From assembly GCA_022827835.1 (NCBI GenBank), contig JAJEIO010000062.1, forward strand, positions 36,345-100,344: a stretch of DNA of 64,000 nucleotides, written 5' to 3'. How positions within the stretch are numbered: the first letter of the stretch is position 1; every line of letters begins with the position of its first letter. Origin of the DNA: Candidatus Latescibacterota bacterium. Its GTDB lineage: Bacteria > Latescibacterota > UBA2968 > UBA8231. The notes beneath the pieces were generated by a model. It saw only the letters and a list, made by a program, of their open reading frames with translations. It searched no databases and was not told the origin of the DNA. Positions 52,700 to 61,645 of this stretch are shown here, piece after piece. A program made the position numbers and the translations under genes.

Positions 52700-54844
52700 A
52701 TGATAAACTTGGTTGCTAGTCGAAAAGTTGTTGCGTCAATTTTAGCTGCGGTATGGTTAGCCCTCAGTGGTCAGGGCATTAGCTATGGTCAGTCTTCGGT
52801 CGAGGAGGGTAAGATCTATTGGACGGACTCGCGGGACGGAATTCATCGATTTAGCTTGGACAGCAAAAACGTCGAACGTCTCATTAGCCCGGACTTGAGA
52901 CGACCGGGTAAAATCGCTCTGGATAGACTTGAGGGTAAGATCTACTGGATGGATTCGCGTACGATTAAGCGGTCCGACTTGGATGGTGAAAACTTAGAAG
53001 ACCGACCATTCTACCCGGTCACCCCGGATTCTCTAGACTTCGACATCATCTGGGAAATCATAGACCCACCAGATGGAATGGCGGGGATTGTACAAGACAT
53101 CGCCTCGGAGCTAGCTGAGAGCAAGATTTATTGGACTACGCTTTACTCGCACGGTGACTATTTCACGGCTGCGGTTCTGCGGTCTAATTTGGATGGCTCC
53201 AACATCGAATACGTCGCAACAGCAAATAGGCCAAGAGGCATCGCCCTAGACGTGACTGGGGGCAAAGTGTACTGGGTAGACCACAGCGGTTCTATTGCTC
53301 GGGCTGAGTTATACGGTGCTACTATCGAATCTGTTCTCAATGGTTCCAACGTCGAATATGTCCTTACAGGGTTAGATGCAAATCTCGCAGATATTGCCTT
53401 GGATGTAGTCGGGGGAAAAATGTACTGGACGGATCAGGGGAATTCCACCATTCAGCGGGCCGATTTAGATGGTTCCAACGTCGAATATGTCCTTACAGGG
53501 TTAGATGCAAATCTCGCAGATATTGCCTTGGATGTAGTCGGGGGAAAAATGTACTGGGCCAGTTATACAGACTTGGGCACGGGTGCAATTCAGCGGGCCG
53601 ACTTAGATGGCTCCAATGTCGATCATCTCCTCGATATAGAATGGGGGAGAGAAACAGGCATCGCTCTCGACTTGCACAAAGGCAGGCTCTATTGGAGCGA
53701 TAGGAGAGGCACGATTCAACGGGCCGACTTAGATGGCTCCAATGTCGAACTCCTCTTTGCCCCAGTAGTGAGGGAACCACACGGTATTGCTTTGGACGTA
53801 GCCAGAGGCAAGATGTACTGGGCCGACATGTTGAAGGGCACCATCCAGCAGTCCAACCTGGACGGTTCCAATATCGAAGCCTTGGTCATCGGATTAGATC
53901 GTCCCAGAGGCATTGCCCTACTAGGCGGAGACAAGATCTACTGGGTGGATTCGGGAACGGAGAGATACCTCGATAACTCGGGAGGAAGAGGAAAAATTCA
54001 GGCGGCGAATCTGGACGGTACCAATATCGAAGATATTGTCACAGGATTAAACTATCCTAAACATATTGCTCTCGATGTAGTCCGAGGTAAGATCTACTGG
54101 ACGCTGCTGGGGGGACACGTCATCCAGCGGGCGGACTTGGACGGCACCAACATCGAAGATGTCCTCACAGGATTGTATAGCAACCAAGGAATCGCCTTGG
54201 ATTTACTTGGGAATAAGATATACTGGACCGAGGTGAATCAAATCCGCTGCTCCAACTTGGACGGCACCAATATCGAAGATATCGTTACTGATACGGATGT
54301 AGAAAATCTCCGTGTCGAGGGGGGATGGTCAGATGGCTACGGGGCTATCGCTTTAGACTTGGTCAGAGACAAAATATACTGGGTAAGCTTGAGGAGATCA
54401 CCCGCCAGTATTTGGGAGGAAACCTTCCGCTGGGAGGAGATATTCCGCTCCAACCTAGATGGCTCCAACATTGAGCTTGTAGGGGGTGGGGGGAGAAACG
54501 GCATCGCCTTAGATATCCCCCACCCGACCTCCATCTTGACGCCCGACTCCTTGCCGGAGATACCAGCCACCAGCGGCTTATTGCCCAATTATCCTAATCC
54601 CTTCAACGCCAGCACCCAGATCGCCTACCGCTTGGCCACCCCCGGCTTGGTGCGGTTGGCGATCTACAATGTCTTAGGCCAGCCCGTTCGCATACTGGTG
54701 AATCAAGTTCACTCCGCCGGTTCCTACCAAGCCTCTTGGGATGCCCGCGACCAGCAGGGCGATGCGGTGGCGACGGGGGTATATTTCACGCGCCTGCACT
54801 ATTCCGGCGGCGTGGAAACCCGGCGGTTGCTTTACCTTAGATAG
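52700..54844 (+). CDS. secreted YWTD beta-propeller protein with T9SS-like sorting tail
   Basis: A 714-residue exported protein; ATG at 52700 after GGTGGAG, signal ...LAAVWLALSGQGISYG. The body has about a dozen LDL-receptor class B (YWTD) repeats of about 43 residues, each like GKIYWTDSRDG...IQRADLDGSNVE and IALDVVGGKMYWTD, enough for two six-bladed propellers. The C-terminus (LLPNYPNPFNASTQIAYRLA, VYNVLGQPVR-like IYNVLGQPVR, GVYFTRL, RRLLYLR) is a FlgD/T9SS type A-like sorting signal. Presumably surface-exposed and binding protein or glycan. DNA is more AT-rich than neighbours, and two adjacent repeats are identical at DNA level. Confidence 0.85.
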   Translation: MINLVASRKVVASILAAVWLALSGQGISYGQSSVEEGKIYWTDSRDGIHRFSLDSKNVERLISPDLRRPGKIALDRLEGKIYWMDSRTIKRSDLDGENLEDRPFYPVTPDSLDFDIIWEIIDPPDGMAGIVQDIASELAESKIYWTTLYSHGDYFTAAVLRSNLDGSNIEYVATANRPRGIALDVTGGKVYWVDHSGSIARAELYGATIESVLNGSNVEYVLTGLDANLADIALDVVGGKMYWTDQGNSTIQRADLDGSNVEYVLTGLDANLADIALDVVGGKMYWASYTDLGTGAIQRADLDGSNVDHLLDIEWGRETGIALDLHKGRLYWSDRRGTIQRADLDGSNVELLFAPVVREPHGIALDVARGKMYWADMLKGTIQQSNLDGSNIEALVIGLDRPRGIALLGGDKIYWVDSGTERYLDNSGGRGKIQAANLDGTNIEDIVTGLNYPKHIALDVVRGKIYWTLLGGHVIQRADLDGTNIEDVLTGLYSNQGIALDLLGNKIYWTEVNQIRCSNLDGTNIEDIVTDTDVENLRVEGGWSDGYGAIALDLVRDKIYWVSLRRSPASIWEETFRWEEIFRSNLDGSNIELVGGGGRNGIALDIPHPTSILTPDSLPEIPATSGLLPNYPNPFNASTQIAYRLATPGLVRLAIYNVLGQPVRILVNQVHSAGSYQASWDARDQQGDAVATGVYFTRLHYSGGVETRRLLYLR
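53340..53557 (+). repeat. exact internal duplication in the YWTD gene
   Basis: Bases 53340-53428 are identical to 53469-53557 (89 bases) at an offset of 129 bases, exactly one 43-codon propeller repeat. Other repeats in the gene are diverged, so this duplication or conversion is recent. Confidence 0.85.
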
Positions 54845-54880
54845 CTCGGCTAACCGCTGGGTCCGGCTTGTTGGGACCTC

Positions 54881-55198
54881 TTATTGAGGATCTGACGACA
54901 CAAAATCTACTGACAGCCGCAGCCCCATACTGTGCAGGATAACGGCTAAGGTATGGAGACGGGGATTGCCACCTGCCGATAAGGTTCGATAGATATTGGA
55001 CCGATTCAAACCGGTTTTCTCAGCCAATTGACCCAGCCCTCCTTGCGCCTCTGCGACATCTCGTAAGGCCAGCAAAAGCGCCCCGTCGTCGTTATCGTTT
55101 TGATATTCCTCTAAGGCTACATCAATATACGCTTTAGCCTTGACAGGATCGCTGAGTTCCTGAAAATGGAACTCCTTAAAGGCTCCTAATTTTCTCAC
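54881..55198 (-). CDS. antitoxin, HTH (Xre/HigA-type) addiction module protein
   Basis: A 105-residue protein. The N-terminal half ends DPVKAKAYIDVALEEYQNDN, then ALLLALRDVAEAQGGLGQLA and EKTGLNRSNIYRTLSAGGNP form the HTH found in putative addiction module antidotes. GTG start overlaps the toxin TGA by four bases (GTGA). It should neutralise the toxin encoded upstream and bind their shared promoter. Confidence 0.87.
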   Translation of the reverse strand: MRKLGAFKEFHFQELSDPVKAKAYIDVALEEYQNDNDDGALLLALRDVAEAQGGLGQLAEKTGLNRSNIYRTLSAGGNPRLHTLAVILHSMGLRLSVDFVSSDPQ

Positions 55199-55521
55199 CG
55201 GTCTGACTCCTTATACTCAGCCCAGTACACTTGGGCTCGTTTAATATCGCGCTGCTGAGTGGATTTATTGCCTGCCGCAAGCAGAATAAGCCGGTCTGCC
55301 AACTCTGCAAAATATACCCGGTATCCCGGGCCAAAGTCCAACCTAAGCTCGGCGACGCCTTGTCCCACCGGCTTACAGTCGCCTAGATTCCCAGTTTCGA
55401 CGCGCCGGAGTCGGTTGCGAATGCGTGCTTGAGTGCGTAAATCGCTGATTGCCTTATACCATTCGGTGAACGGCTCCCGTCCACGGGCGTCTCGATAAAT
55501 CTCCAGCGATTTTCCAAGCAT
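55195..55521 (-). CDS. RelE/HigB-like toxin
   Basis: A 108-residue toxin of the RelE/ParE superfamily, phage-derived-like branch: EIYRDARGREPFTEWYKAIS, RIRNRLRRVETGNLGDCKPV, GVAELRLDFGPGYRVYF, LILLAAGNKSTQQRDIKRA and the C-terminal AYWAEYK-like QVYWAEYK. Likely a ribosome-dependent mRNA interferase or gyrase-type poison; the branch is not resolved. ATG at 55521 is preferred; a TTG at 55536 adds five residues. The toxin gene comes first, as in higBA. Confidence 0.87.
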   Translation of the reverse strand: MLGKSLEIYRDARGREPFTEWYKAISDLRTQARIRNRLRRVETGNLGDCKPVGQGVAELRLDFGPGYRVYFAELADRLILLAAGNKSTQQRDIKRAQVYWAEYKESDR

Positions 55522-55579
55522 AGCTATAATATACAATAGCAGCGCAAGAAATAAGGGTGGGGTTTAGCACCCTGTCTGC

Positions 55580-55609
55580 TTGACAACCGCCCTCGGCTCC
55601 TTGTAAAAT
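55580..55609 (+). promoter_or_regulatory. sigma70-type promoter for RraA-like gene
   Basis: TTGACA at 55580-55585 and TAAAAT at 55604-55609 with an 18-base spacer, 31 bases before the ATG at 55640 of the RraA-like gene. Confidence 0.6.
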
Positions 55610-55639
55610 AGTCCGCCGTCATTCACCTTTGGAGCCAAC

Positions 55640-56329
55640 ATGATAAAAGACCCTCCGCTACTTACTGTCCGCCGCAACTTCCCGCGGCCTTCGGAAGCTG
55701 TTCTACGCGCCCTGCGCAATGTTCCCACTGGCTTTATAGTCGATTGCATGAGTGGCCGCGGCGCGCTCGACTATCGCATCAAGCCGCTCGATTCCGACAA
55801 CTGCAAGTTCGTCGCGCCCGTCGTCACCTGCCATCCGGGGCCGGGCGACAACCTCGCCGTCTTTGCCGCACTCGAGATCGCGCAGCGAGGGGACGCGATT
55901 TTCATCGCTACGGATACGTTCACCAAGACTGCGGTTGCTGGCGACAACATGATGGCCATGGGCCGCAACCGAGGTGTCTCCGGCTTTGTTACCGACGGCC
56001 TGATGCGCGACATAGATGGGATATTACCCGTTGGTTTGCCCGCCTTTTGCCGAGGCATTACGCCCAACTCCTGTACCCGCAATGGCCCAGGTACGGCCGG
56101 GATGCCGGTGGTCATGGGCGGGATCTGCGTGGATGCCGGTGAGATCGCGGTTGCCGACCAAGACGGGGTGGTGGTCATTCCCCACGACCAGTTCGATCAC
56201 GTCTGCGCGACCCTACCCCAAGTGCGCGAGGCCGAGGAAAACCTCTCTCGCCAGATCCGCTTAGGTTTGGACAATATGGAGGGGATACGCGAGTTGCTCG
56301 ACTCGGACCGCACGGAGCACATCGACTAA
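55640..56329 (+). CDS. RraA-family protein (HMG/CHA aldolase-like)
   Basis: A 229-residue member of the RraA/dimethylmenaquinone-methyltransferase-like fold. GPGDNLAVFAALEIAQRGDA, AVAGDNMMAMGRNRGVSGFV and TDGLMRDIDGI contain the family's GD and RD residues that position a divalent metal and a pyruvate-enolate. VDAGEIAVADQDGVVVIPHD is the C-terminal signature. In catabolic contexts these enzymes are 4-hydroxy-4-methyl-2-oxoglutarate or related 2-keto acid aldolases, which fits a sugar-acid region better than RNase E regulation. GGAG precedes the ATG. The 3' end overlaps the convergent phosphoesterase gene by four bases. Confidence 0.87.
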   Translation: MIKDPPLLTVRRNFPRPSEAVLRALRNVPTGFIVDCMSGRGALDYRIKPLDSDNCKFVAPVVTCHPGPGDNLAVFAALEIAQRGDAIFIATDTFTKTAVAGDNMMAMGRNRGVSGFVTDGLMRDIDGILPVGLPAFCRGITPNSCTRNGPGTAGMPVVMGGICVDAGEIAVADQDGVVVIPHDQFDHVCATLPQVREAEENLSRQIRLGLDNMEGIRELLDSDRTEHID

Positions 56330-58329
56330 TTTTCGACGATCACCAAGCTGGGCTGATTGAGCGCTATTTCTGGAAACTGGTCGGCCTCCATTTCTTCTAC
56401 GGTCCCGTCGGCTAGGCGGTAAAGCCGCGCCGATCCCGCAATCTCCCAAGCGGGTGGGACCGTAGCCTCCGCAACTGCTGGTAATAGAAGGGCCAACGTA
56501 CGGGTTGGGCCTCGGAGCAGTCGTGCTGTCGCGCCGTCACCCTCTGCGCTAGTCGCCTCGGCAAAAGGCACGCGGAAGCGCTGTAGCAGTGCATTGAGGC
56601 AGCGCAGGACTCCAAAGACGGGGCGGGGGTTGCACAGGGGATCCAAAAGTCCCTGACCGATATCCATGGTGCGGTCCAGGTCGATAAAAGGCTCGACAAA
56701 GAGCCGCGCCCTCGGCAGCAGCGCCGTTGCAAAAAGCGCCTCCGCGGCCTGGACTGCATCGTCTTGGTCGCTTTGTCCCGGCAACTCAAAGAGCAAATCC
56801 AGCCGTCCCATCGTAGTCAGGGTGCTTACCTCGCGCCAAGCCAAGGCATCTTCCCAAGGGGCCGTTGCGTCCAGTCGGCACAGGGCCGCTTCTATCCACG
56901 TATCCGCGTTTTGTAATAGACGGTCGAGTTGGGCCACTTCGTCGGGTCGGTAGCCGATTCGGGTGCGGGGGTGCTGCTTGCCGGTTATCTGCTGGCCGGG
57001 GATTACCGGAGCCAAGGACAACCGCAAATTGCGGTGGTAGCTCTTGAACAGATATAGACACGACGACGATGGCCAAGGCTCGCCCGGCGTCTGGATCTCC
57101 CAAGTATCTACTTGGTCGCGGCGACCTTCCAAGATGGACTCGTACGGGGTGGCCTCGTCGGCGAGAATGGTCGCCTGCACTTGGACGCCTTGGCTGCGCA
57201 AAAAGCGCAGGCGGTCGCCGGACTGGTCCAAGTCGGTCCAGGGACAGCGCAGGGCCTGTGCGCCTAGCTCTAGACAGGCCAGCAGGGGATAGTCGTTGCG
57301 CACTGGCTGGCGGACTACTGAGGGAAAGGTTATGGGGACTTCTGTTTCCCAACCCAGTGGGTGGGTCGCGGTCAGGCCCAATGGGGCTCCGCCCAAGTCG
57401 GCAGTTGCTGGGATGAGTAGCCGCCGTGGACCTGGTGCCCAATCTTGTGCCCCGGCGGTGCGGATCAGGTGGATGTCGAGTCGGTTGTGGCGCAGGCGAC
57501 ACAGGAAAAAACCCAACTTGGGCTGGTCGTTGCGGCCCTGCTCGGGCGGCGGTGCGCTGCTGAACAAGTGGCTAAAACCGGGCCGCGCAAAAGAAGTGGA
57601 GGGGACGGTGCGATAGTACAAGGTGCCCGCTAGCTCGCAAAAGGAAAAGTGTACGTGGGATGCAAAGAGCCAAGCCACTTGGTGGGCGGCTAACAATTTT
57701 AGCAGCGAGGTGCGGGCAGGTTCGCCGATGTTGTCGTAGTGGCCTAGATGCGGCTCGGTGGGGTTGTGCAAGTAGGGCGGCAGGTGCAAAAATGCCGCGA
57801 TGCGCATCTGGTCGTGTGCGGCCAAGTCGGCTTCCAACCAGGTTCTCTGCTCTTTCTCTGCCGGCAGGCCGGTGTTCAGAATCTGGCTGTTGAGTACCAC
57901 TAGGTGCAGGTCGTGATAGTCAAAGCTGTACCAAGACGGGCCAAAGCGCCGGTGGTACGCGTCTAACCCCTCAGCCGTGACTGGATGGGTGGGCATGGTG
58001 GGGTCGGGTTTGTCACCTAGGTCGTGGTTGCCGGCCACCCAGCGCGGCTGCACGCCGCAGGCGGCCATCTGCTCTATGGCTTGGTCTAAAGCCGGGACAA
58101 AGCCCGCGCTCTCGGGGTATTCTTGCACCACATCGCCCATGTGCACGACAAAGTCCGGCTCCAAGGCGGCTACCAAGCGCAACGCCGCGCCCGCCCGCTG
58201 GCTCTGTTGGGCGCGGGAGGGGAATTCGTCCATGCCGACGCTCCCTGCTAGCGCATAGTGGGTATCGGAGATGAGGACGAATTCGCCTAGGGCTTCGGGC
58301 AACAGGGTGCGGTCGAATAGAGGGGGCAT
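56326..58329 (-). CDS. calcineurin-like metallophosphoesterase with large C-terminal region
   Basis: A 667-residue protein. The N-terminal ~260 residues have all metallophosphoesterase motifs: ISDTHYA, HMGDVVQ, AGNHDLGD, FLHLPPY and SHVHFS, predicting a two-metal phosphohydrolase. The following ~400 residues are not recognised; they include a YESILEGRRDQVDTWEI stretch and a Pro-rich second half. No signal peptide. ATG at 58329 lies four bases after the stop of the binding-protein gene; a TTG at 58341 overlaps it. Co-transcription suggests a phosphorylated or phosphodiester substrate delivered by the family 5 binding protein, but this is inference. Confidence 0.82.
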   Translation of the reverse strand: MPPLFDRTLLPEALGEFVLISDTHYALAGSVGMDEFPSRAQQSQRAGAALRLVAALEPDFVVHMGDVVQEYPESAGFVPALDQAIEQMAACGVQPRWVAGNHDLGDKPDPTMPTHPVTAEGLDAYHRRFGPSWYSFDYHDLHLVVLNSQILNTGLPAEKEQRTWLEADLAAHDQMRIAAFLHLPPYLHNPTEPHLGHYDNIGEPARTSLLKLLAAHQVAWLFASHVHFSFCELAGTLYYRTVPSTSFARPGFSHLFSSAPPPEQGRNDQPKLGFFLCRLRHNRLDIHLIRTAGAQDWAPGPRRLLIPATADLGGAPLGLTATHPLGWETEVPITFPSVVRQPVRNDYPLLACLELGAQALRCPWTDLDQSGDRLRFLRSQGVQVQATILADEATPYESILEGRRDQVDTWEIQTPGEPWPSSSCLYLFKSYHRNLRLSLAPVIPGQQITGKQHPRTRIGYRPDEVAQLDRLLQNADTWIEAALCRLDATAPWEDALAWREVSTLTTMGRLDLLFELPGQSDQDDAVQAAEALFATALLPRARLFVEPFIDLDRTMDIGQGLLDPLCNPRPVFGVLRCLNALLQRFRVPFAEATSAEGDGATARLLRGPTRTLALLLPAVAEATVPPAWEIAGSARLYRLADGTVEEMEADQFPEIALNQPSLVIVEN

Positions 58330-58333
58330 CGCG

Positions 58334-60103
58334 TTATCCAACTGGGCGCAAATTGAGCAACACTAACAGCCAAGACCGCGCCCAGTACGAAGTGTTCATG
58401 TAGGGATTTTGCGCCGAAGGCCATCCCGTCCAGTACGTCTCGTTGACTGGAATCCGGTGCGGCCATTGCACAAGCGGAATTGCCGGTAGCTCGGCGAGCC
58501 AGATCGCTATTGCCTGCCGATAAATCGCCATCATCTCGGGGGCATCGTTGGGCGTCTGCGCCATGCGATCAACTAGCGCGTCGAAGTCGGCGTTTTGCCA
58601 GCGCCAGTAGTGCTCGGCGGTCTCACCCGTCGGTCTGGCGAAACGGCTGTGGTAGTGGCTCAGCACTTGGTAGGGATCGCGCATTGAGCTTAGGTTGCCA
58701 AACATGAAAGCGCGCGCTTCGCCTTGGGCCATCCGCGAAATGTAGTCCGAGGTCATGCGGAACGAGGCGTCGAAACCCGCCGCTTGGAGCTGGGCGACCA
58801 AAACGGGTGTTAGATCCTGGAAGTGCGCGAAGATGTCGATGACGAGCGAAAATACCTCGCCGTCCTTTGTCCAGAAGCCATCCGGCCCCCGTATCCACCC
58901 CTTGCGCGACATGATCGTCGCGGTGCGCGCGGTGTCGTGGACGCCGATCTCGTATTGGGCGACTAGATCCGCTGCCGCGGCGAAATAGGGCTGCATTTGC
59001 GGCACGTCCGGCAGTGGCAACAGCGCGTAATCGCCCGAGTTCTGCCAGCCGATTTCGACCAGTTGTTTGCGGTCGATGGCGAAGTTGATCGCCCGGCGGA
59101 TTTCAGGATCGCCGAAAGGGGCCTCCATATTGTTGAACCCCAGGGTGATCGCCCACGGCGTCATGTAGCTATAGGGTGGCTCTCGCCCCGTCCAGGTGCT
59201 CATTTTGTCGTGTTGTTCGAGCAAGGTGATGATATTGGACGGTCTGAGCTCCAAACACGTGTCGAGCTTGTTGGCGAGCAGATTCTGCACCCGCTGGTGC
59301 TCCTCCATATAGGGCAGAAAGATCAACCGCTCGACCTGCGGCAGCGCGTGGAAGCCGGTTTTGGCCGCCCACCAGTCCGGGCGCAGATCCCAGATCCGCT
59401 GTGCTGGCTCCGACAGTGCTATGCGATACGGCCCGGTGACTACCGGCCAACCGCTGGCCAGATCGTAATTGGCAAAGCGCAAGGGATCTTGTCCCTCCCA
59501 GATGTGTTTGGGGACGATCGGCACGCCGTTGCCGTGGTTGTGGGTGAAATAACTGAATAGAAAGCGCGGGTTGGGCGATTTGAGGACGATCTTCGCCGTC
59601 AGGCTGTCGAGCGCCACGGCTTCTTGGACCCAGGTTTCCATATCGGTCGAGAACACCAGATTTGGCGCGTGCTCTTTGAGCATATTGACCGTAAAGACAA
59701 AGTCGTGCGCCGTCCACGGCATTCCGTCGCTCCACTCCACGCCCGGGCGAATATCCACCACGACTTCGGTGTAGTCTGCATTGAATCGGTGTCCGGTGGC
59801 AATCCACGGCAGCGGTTCGGCGTCGATCTTGTAGCCGTTGAAGAAGTAGAGCGGTTCGTAGAGGAACTGATAGCCGATCCGCGAGATGCCGCCCGGCACG
59901 AAGGGGTTGAAGGTGTTGTAGTCTTGGATCTGGCCGCCGCAGGTGTTGTTCTCGGCGCAATCGACGATTAGCGTGCGGTTGCGCGGCACTTGCTGCAATC
60001 CGTCTGGCGCTTGTTCGCTGGTACAGGCTACCAAGGCTATACTGCAGAGAAGCGCCAAGCGCCAAGCGCGAGTCGCCCAAATTGCCATAGACTGTTTTCC
60101 CAT
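58334..60103 (-). CDS. family 5 (DppA/OppA-type) extracellular solute-binding lipoprotein
   Basis: A 589-residue binding protein; ATG at 60103 gives a signal ending in lipobox IALVAC. Family blocks: YNTFNPFVPGG, YEPLYFFNGYKI, VDIRPGVEWSDGMPWTAHDF, VTGPYRIALSEPA, FNNMEAPFGDPEIRRAINFA and IWLAELPAIPLVQW. Members bind peptides, nickel, opines or oligosaccharides for ABC import; no permease or ATPase for it is in the window. Alternative starts are an ATG at 60157 (upstream) and one at 60088. It is followed directly by the metallophosphoesterase. Confidence 0.88.
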   Translation of the reverse strand: MGKQSMAIWATRAWRLALLCSIALVACTSEQAPDGLQQVPRNRTLIVDCAENNTCGGQIQDYNTFNPFVPGGISRIGYQFLYEPLYFFNGYKIDAEPLPWIATGHRFNADYTEVVVDIRPGVEWSDGMPWTAHDFVFTVNMLKEHAPNLVFSTDMETWVQEAVALDSLTAKIVLKSPNPRFLFSYFTHNHGNGVPIVPKHIWEGQDPLRFANYDLASGWPVVTGPYRIALSEPAQRIWDLRPDWWAAKTGFHALPQVERLIFLPYMEEHQRVQNLLANKLDTCLELRPSNIITLLEQHDKMSTWTGREPPYSYMTPWAITLGFNNMEAPFGDPEIRRAINFAIDRKQLVEIGWQNSGDYALLPLPDVPQMQPYFAAAADLVAQYEIGVHDTARTATIMSRKGWIRGPDGFWTKDGEVFSLVIDIFAHFQDLTPVLVAQLQAAGFDASFRMTSDYISRMAQGEARAFMFGNLSSMRDPYQVLSHYHSRFARPTGETAEHYWRWQNADFDALVDRMAQTPNDAPEMMAIYRQAIAIWLAELPAIPLVQWPHRIPVNETYWTGWPSAQNPYMNTSYWARSWLLVLLNLRPVG

Positions 60104-60273
60104 ATTTGCCGTACTTTCCTCCGTGCGAGACTTGTTACGCGCAACGGGAGGTAACATAAGGCGCGGAGTTCTCCGCTGTCCATATCCGATTTTGCGCTGT
60201 CCCTTGAGCGAGCGGGCTGCGTGCGCTAATATGGATGGTGTTCCTGCCCACCCTCACTCCCCGAGGTAACGCC

Positions 60274-60720
60274 ATGAACCCCTTACTCCCCTTTGCCTTA
60301 TTGGCGCTCACCGCCTGCTCCGACCCCTGCGCCGAATCCATCGACCAAGCCTTCCTCGACGGCGAGGCCGCCAAAGAAGGAGCCGTGCGCACTGAATCCG
60401 GCCTCATCTATCAGGAGCTAAAGGGAGGCTACGGCCCCCAGCCAGGAGCCAAAGACCGCGTCACTGTCCACTACAAGGGCATGTTTGCCGACGGTGAGGT
60501 CTTCGACAGTTCGTACGAACGGGGCCGCCCCAGCACGCTCTCGCTCAAAAGGGTTATTCCCGGCTGGACCGAGGGCTTGCAGATGATGAAGGGTGGCGGC
60601 AAGGCACGGCTGGTAATCCCGCCGGACTTGGCTTACGGCAAAAAGGGCAAACCCGGCAGCATCCCTTCGTGCGCGACCTTAATTTTTGAAATCGAGTTAT
60701 ACGAGATAAAAGGGAGTTAA
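60274..60720 (+). CDS. FKBP-type peptidyl-prolyl isomerase lipoprotein
   Basis: A 148-residue lipoprotein; signal ends LLALTAC, mature part begins SDPCAES. The FKBP domain covers residues about 48-148: GLIYQELKGGYGPQPGAKDR, VTVHYKGMFADGEVFDSSYE, RVIPGWTEGLQMMKGGGKAR and the terminal VIPPDLAYGKKG...ATLIFEIELYEI. Trp, Tyr and Phe of the drug/substrate pocket are in place. It assists folding of exported proteins in the periplasm. ATG at 60274 after CGAGG; an upstream in-frame ATG at 60235 precedes the signal peptide. The next gene follows after 4 bases. Confidence 0.9.
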   Translation: MNPLLPFALLALTACSDPCAESIDQAFLDGEAAKEGAVRTESGLIYQELKGGYGPQPGAKDRVTVHYKGMFADGEVFDSSYERGRPSTLSLKRVIPGWTEGLQMMKGGGKARLVIPPDLAYGKKGKPGSIPSCATLIFEIELYEIKGS

Positions 60721-60724
60721 ATCC

Positions 60725-61588
60725 ATGAGCAAGCTACCGCGCCGCAACATGGGGCGCACTGGTATGCAGCCTAGGGCGCTCGGTATGGGCGCAGCCTTTG
60801 TCGGTGCATCCGGCGAGGCCGAGACCATCGCCACCATCGAGCGCGCCCTCGATCTAGGCATCGACTATTTCGACAGCTACGCTGGCCGCAACGAGGAGCG
60901 CTGGGGCAAGGCGCTAACCGGCGTCGAGCGGTCGAGTTATTACATGCAGGCCAAGGTTGGCCCGCACCCGGAGCGGCCCAAGGATTTTTCCGCAGAGGCC
61001 ACGCGCTGGAGCGTTGAACAAAGCCTGCAATCGATTCGCGTCGATTACCTCGACGCCGTGCTGGTCCACGATCCACCCGATATTGCCGATCCGTTAGGCC
61101 CCGGTCGCGCCTTCGACGAGTTGCAGAAAATGAAGGAAGAGGGCTTGGTGTGGCACATTGGTTTGGGGGTCCGCGATCACGAATTCCACCGTGCTGCCAT
61201 CGAGGCCGGCCACGCCGAGATCGTCCTCACGTTCCTCGACTACACGCTGCTCGACCAATCCGTCGCCCGCACCACTATGCGCTTGGCCAAAAAGCACGGT
61301 ACGGGCCTGATTTTGGCTAGCGTCTTTGGCATGGGCCGCTTGACTGGCATCGAGCCGGACCGGGCTGCTGAGCCGCGTGCTCACGCCATGTGGGAGTGGT
61401 GCCAAGAGCAAGACGTGGACATCAAGCACTTGGCCATGCAGTTCTGTCTCGACGCGCCCATCGACGGCATTATCATGAGCGGCCCGGCCGACCGCCACCA
61501 GCTTCAGGATGCGTACGACGCGGCGACTCAGGAGGTGCCTGCTGAGATTTGGGGGGAGTTTGAGGAACGGTTTGGCGTTGGGATCTAG
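60725..61588 (+). CDS. aldo/keto reductase family protein
   Basis: A 287-residue TIM-barrel oxidoreductase. MGRTGMQPRALGMGAAFVG is the usual start; IDYFDSYAGRNEERWGKALT supplies catalytic Asp and Tyr, MQAKVGPH the Lys, and AVLVHDPPD the His of the tetrad. MSGPADRHQLQDAYDA is the NADP-contacting C-terminal region. It reduces aldehydes or keto-sugars, as in galactose or pyridoxal dehydrogenase-like relatives. Good ribosome site (AAGGGAG). Probably cotranscribed with the FKBP gene. Confidence 0.9.
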   Translation: MSKLPRRNMGRTGMQPRALGMGAAFVGASGEAETIATIERALDLGIDYFDSYAGRNEERWGKALTGVERSSYYMQAKVGPHPERPKDFSAEATRWSVEQSLQSIRVDYLDAVLVHDPPDIADPLGPGRAFDELQKMKEEGLVWHIGLGVRDHEFHRAAIEAGHAEIVLTFLDYTLLDQSVARTTMRLAKKHGTGLILASVFGMGRLTGIEPDRAAEPRAHAMWEWCQEQDVDIKHLAMQFCLDAPIDGIIMSGPADRHQLQDAYDAATQEVPAEIWGEFEERFGVGI

Positions 61589-61645
61589 GCAGCTAGTTAG
61601 ATTCGATATCTGGAATCAGAATTAATCTCGTCAGATGGAGTAGAA

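Noticed and set aside
55640..56329. Naming the RraA-like protein a regulator of RNase E
   Set aside because: The family name is historical; sequence and neighbourhood fit a metal-dependent keto-acid aldolase at least as well.
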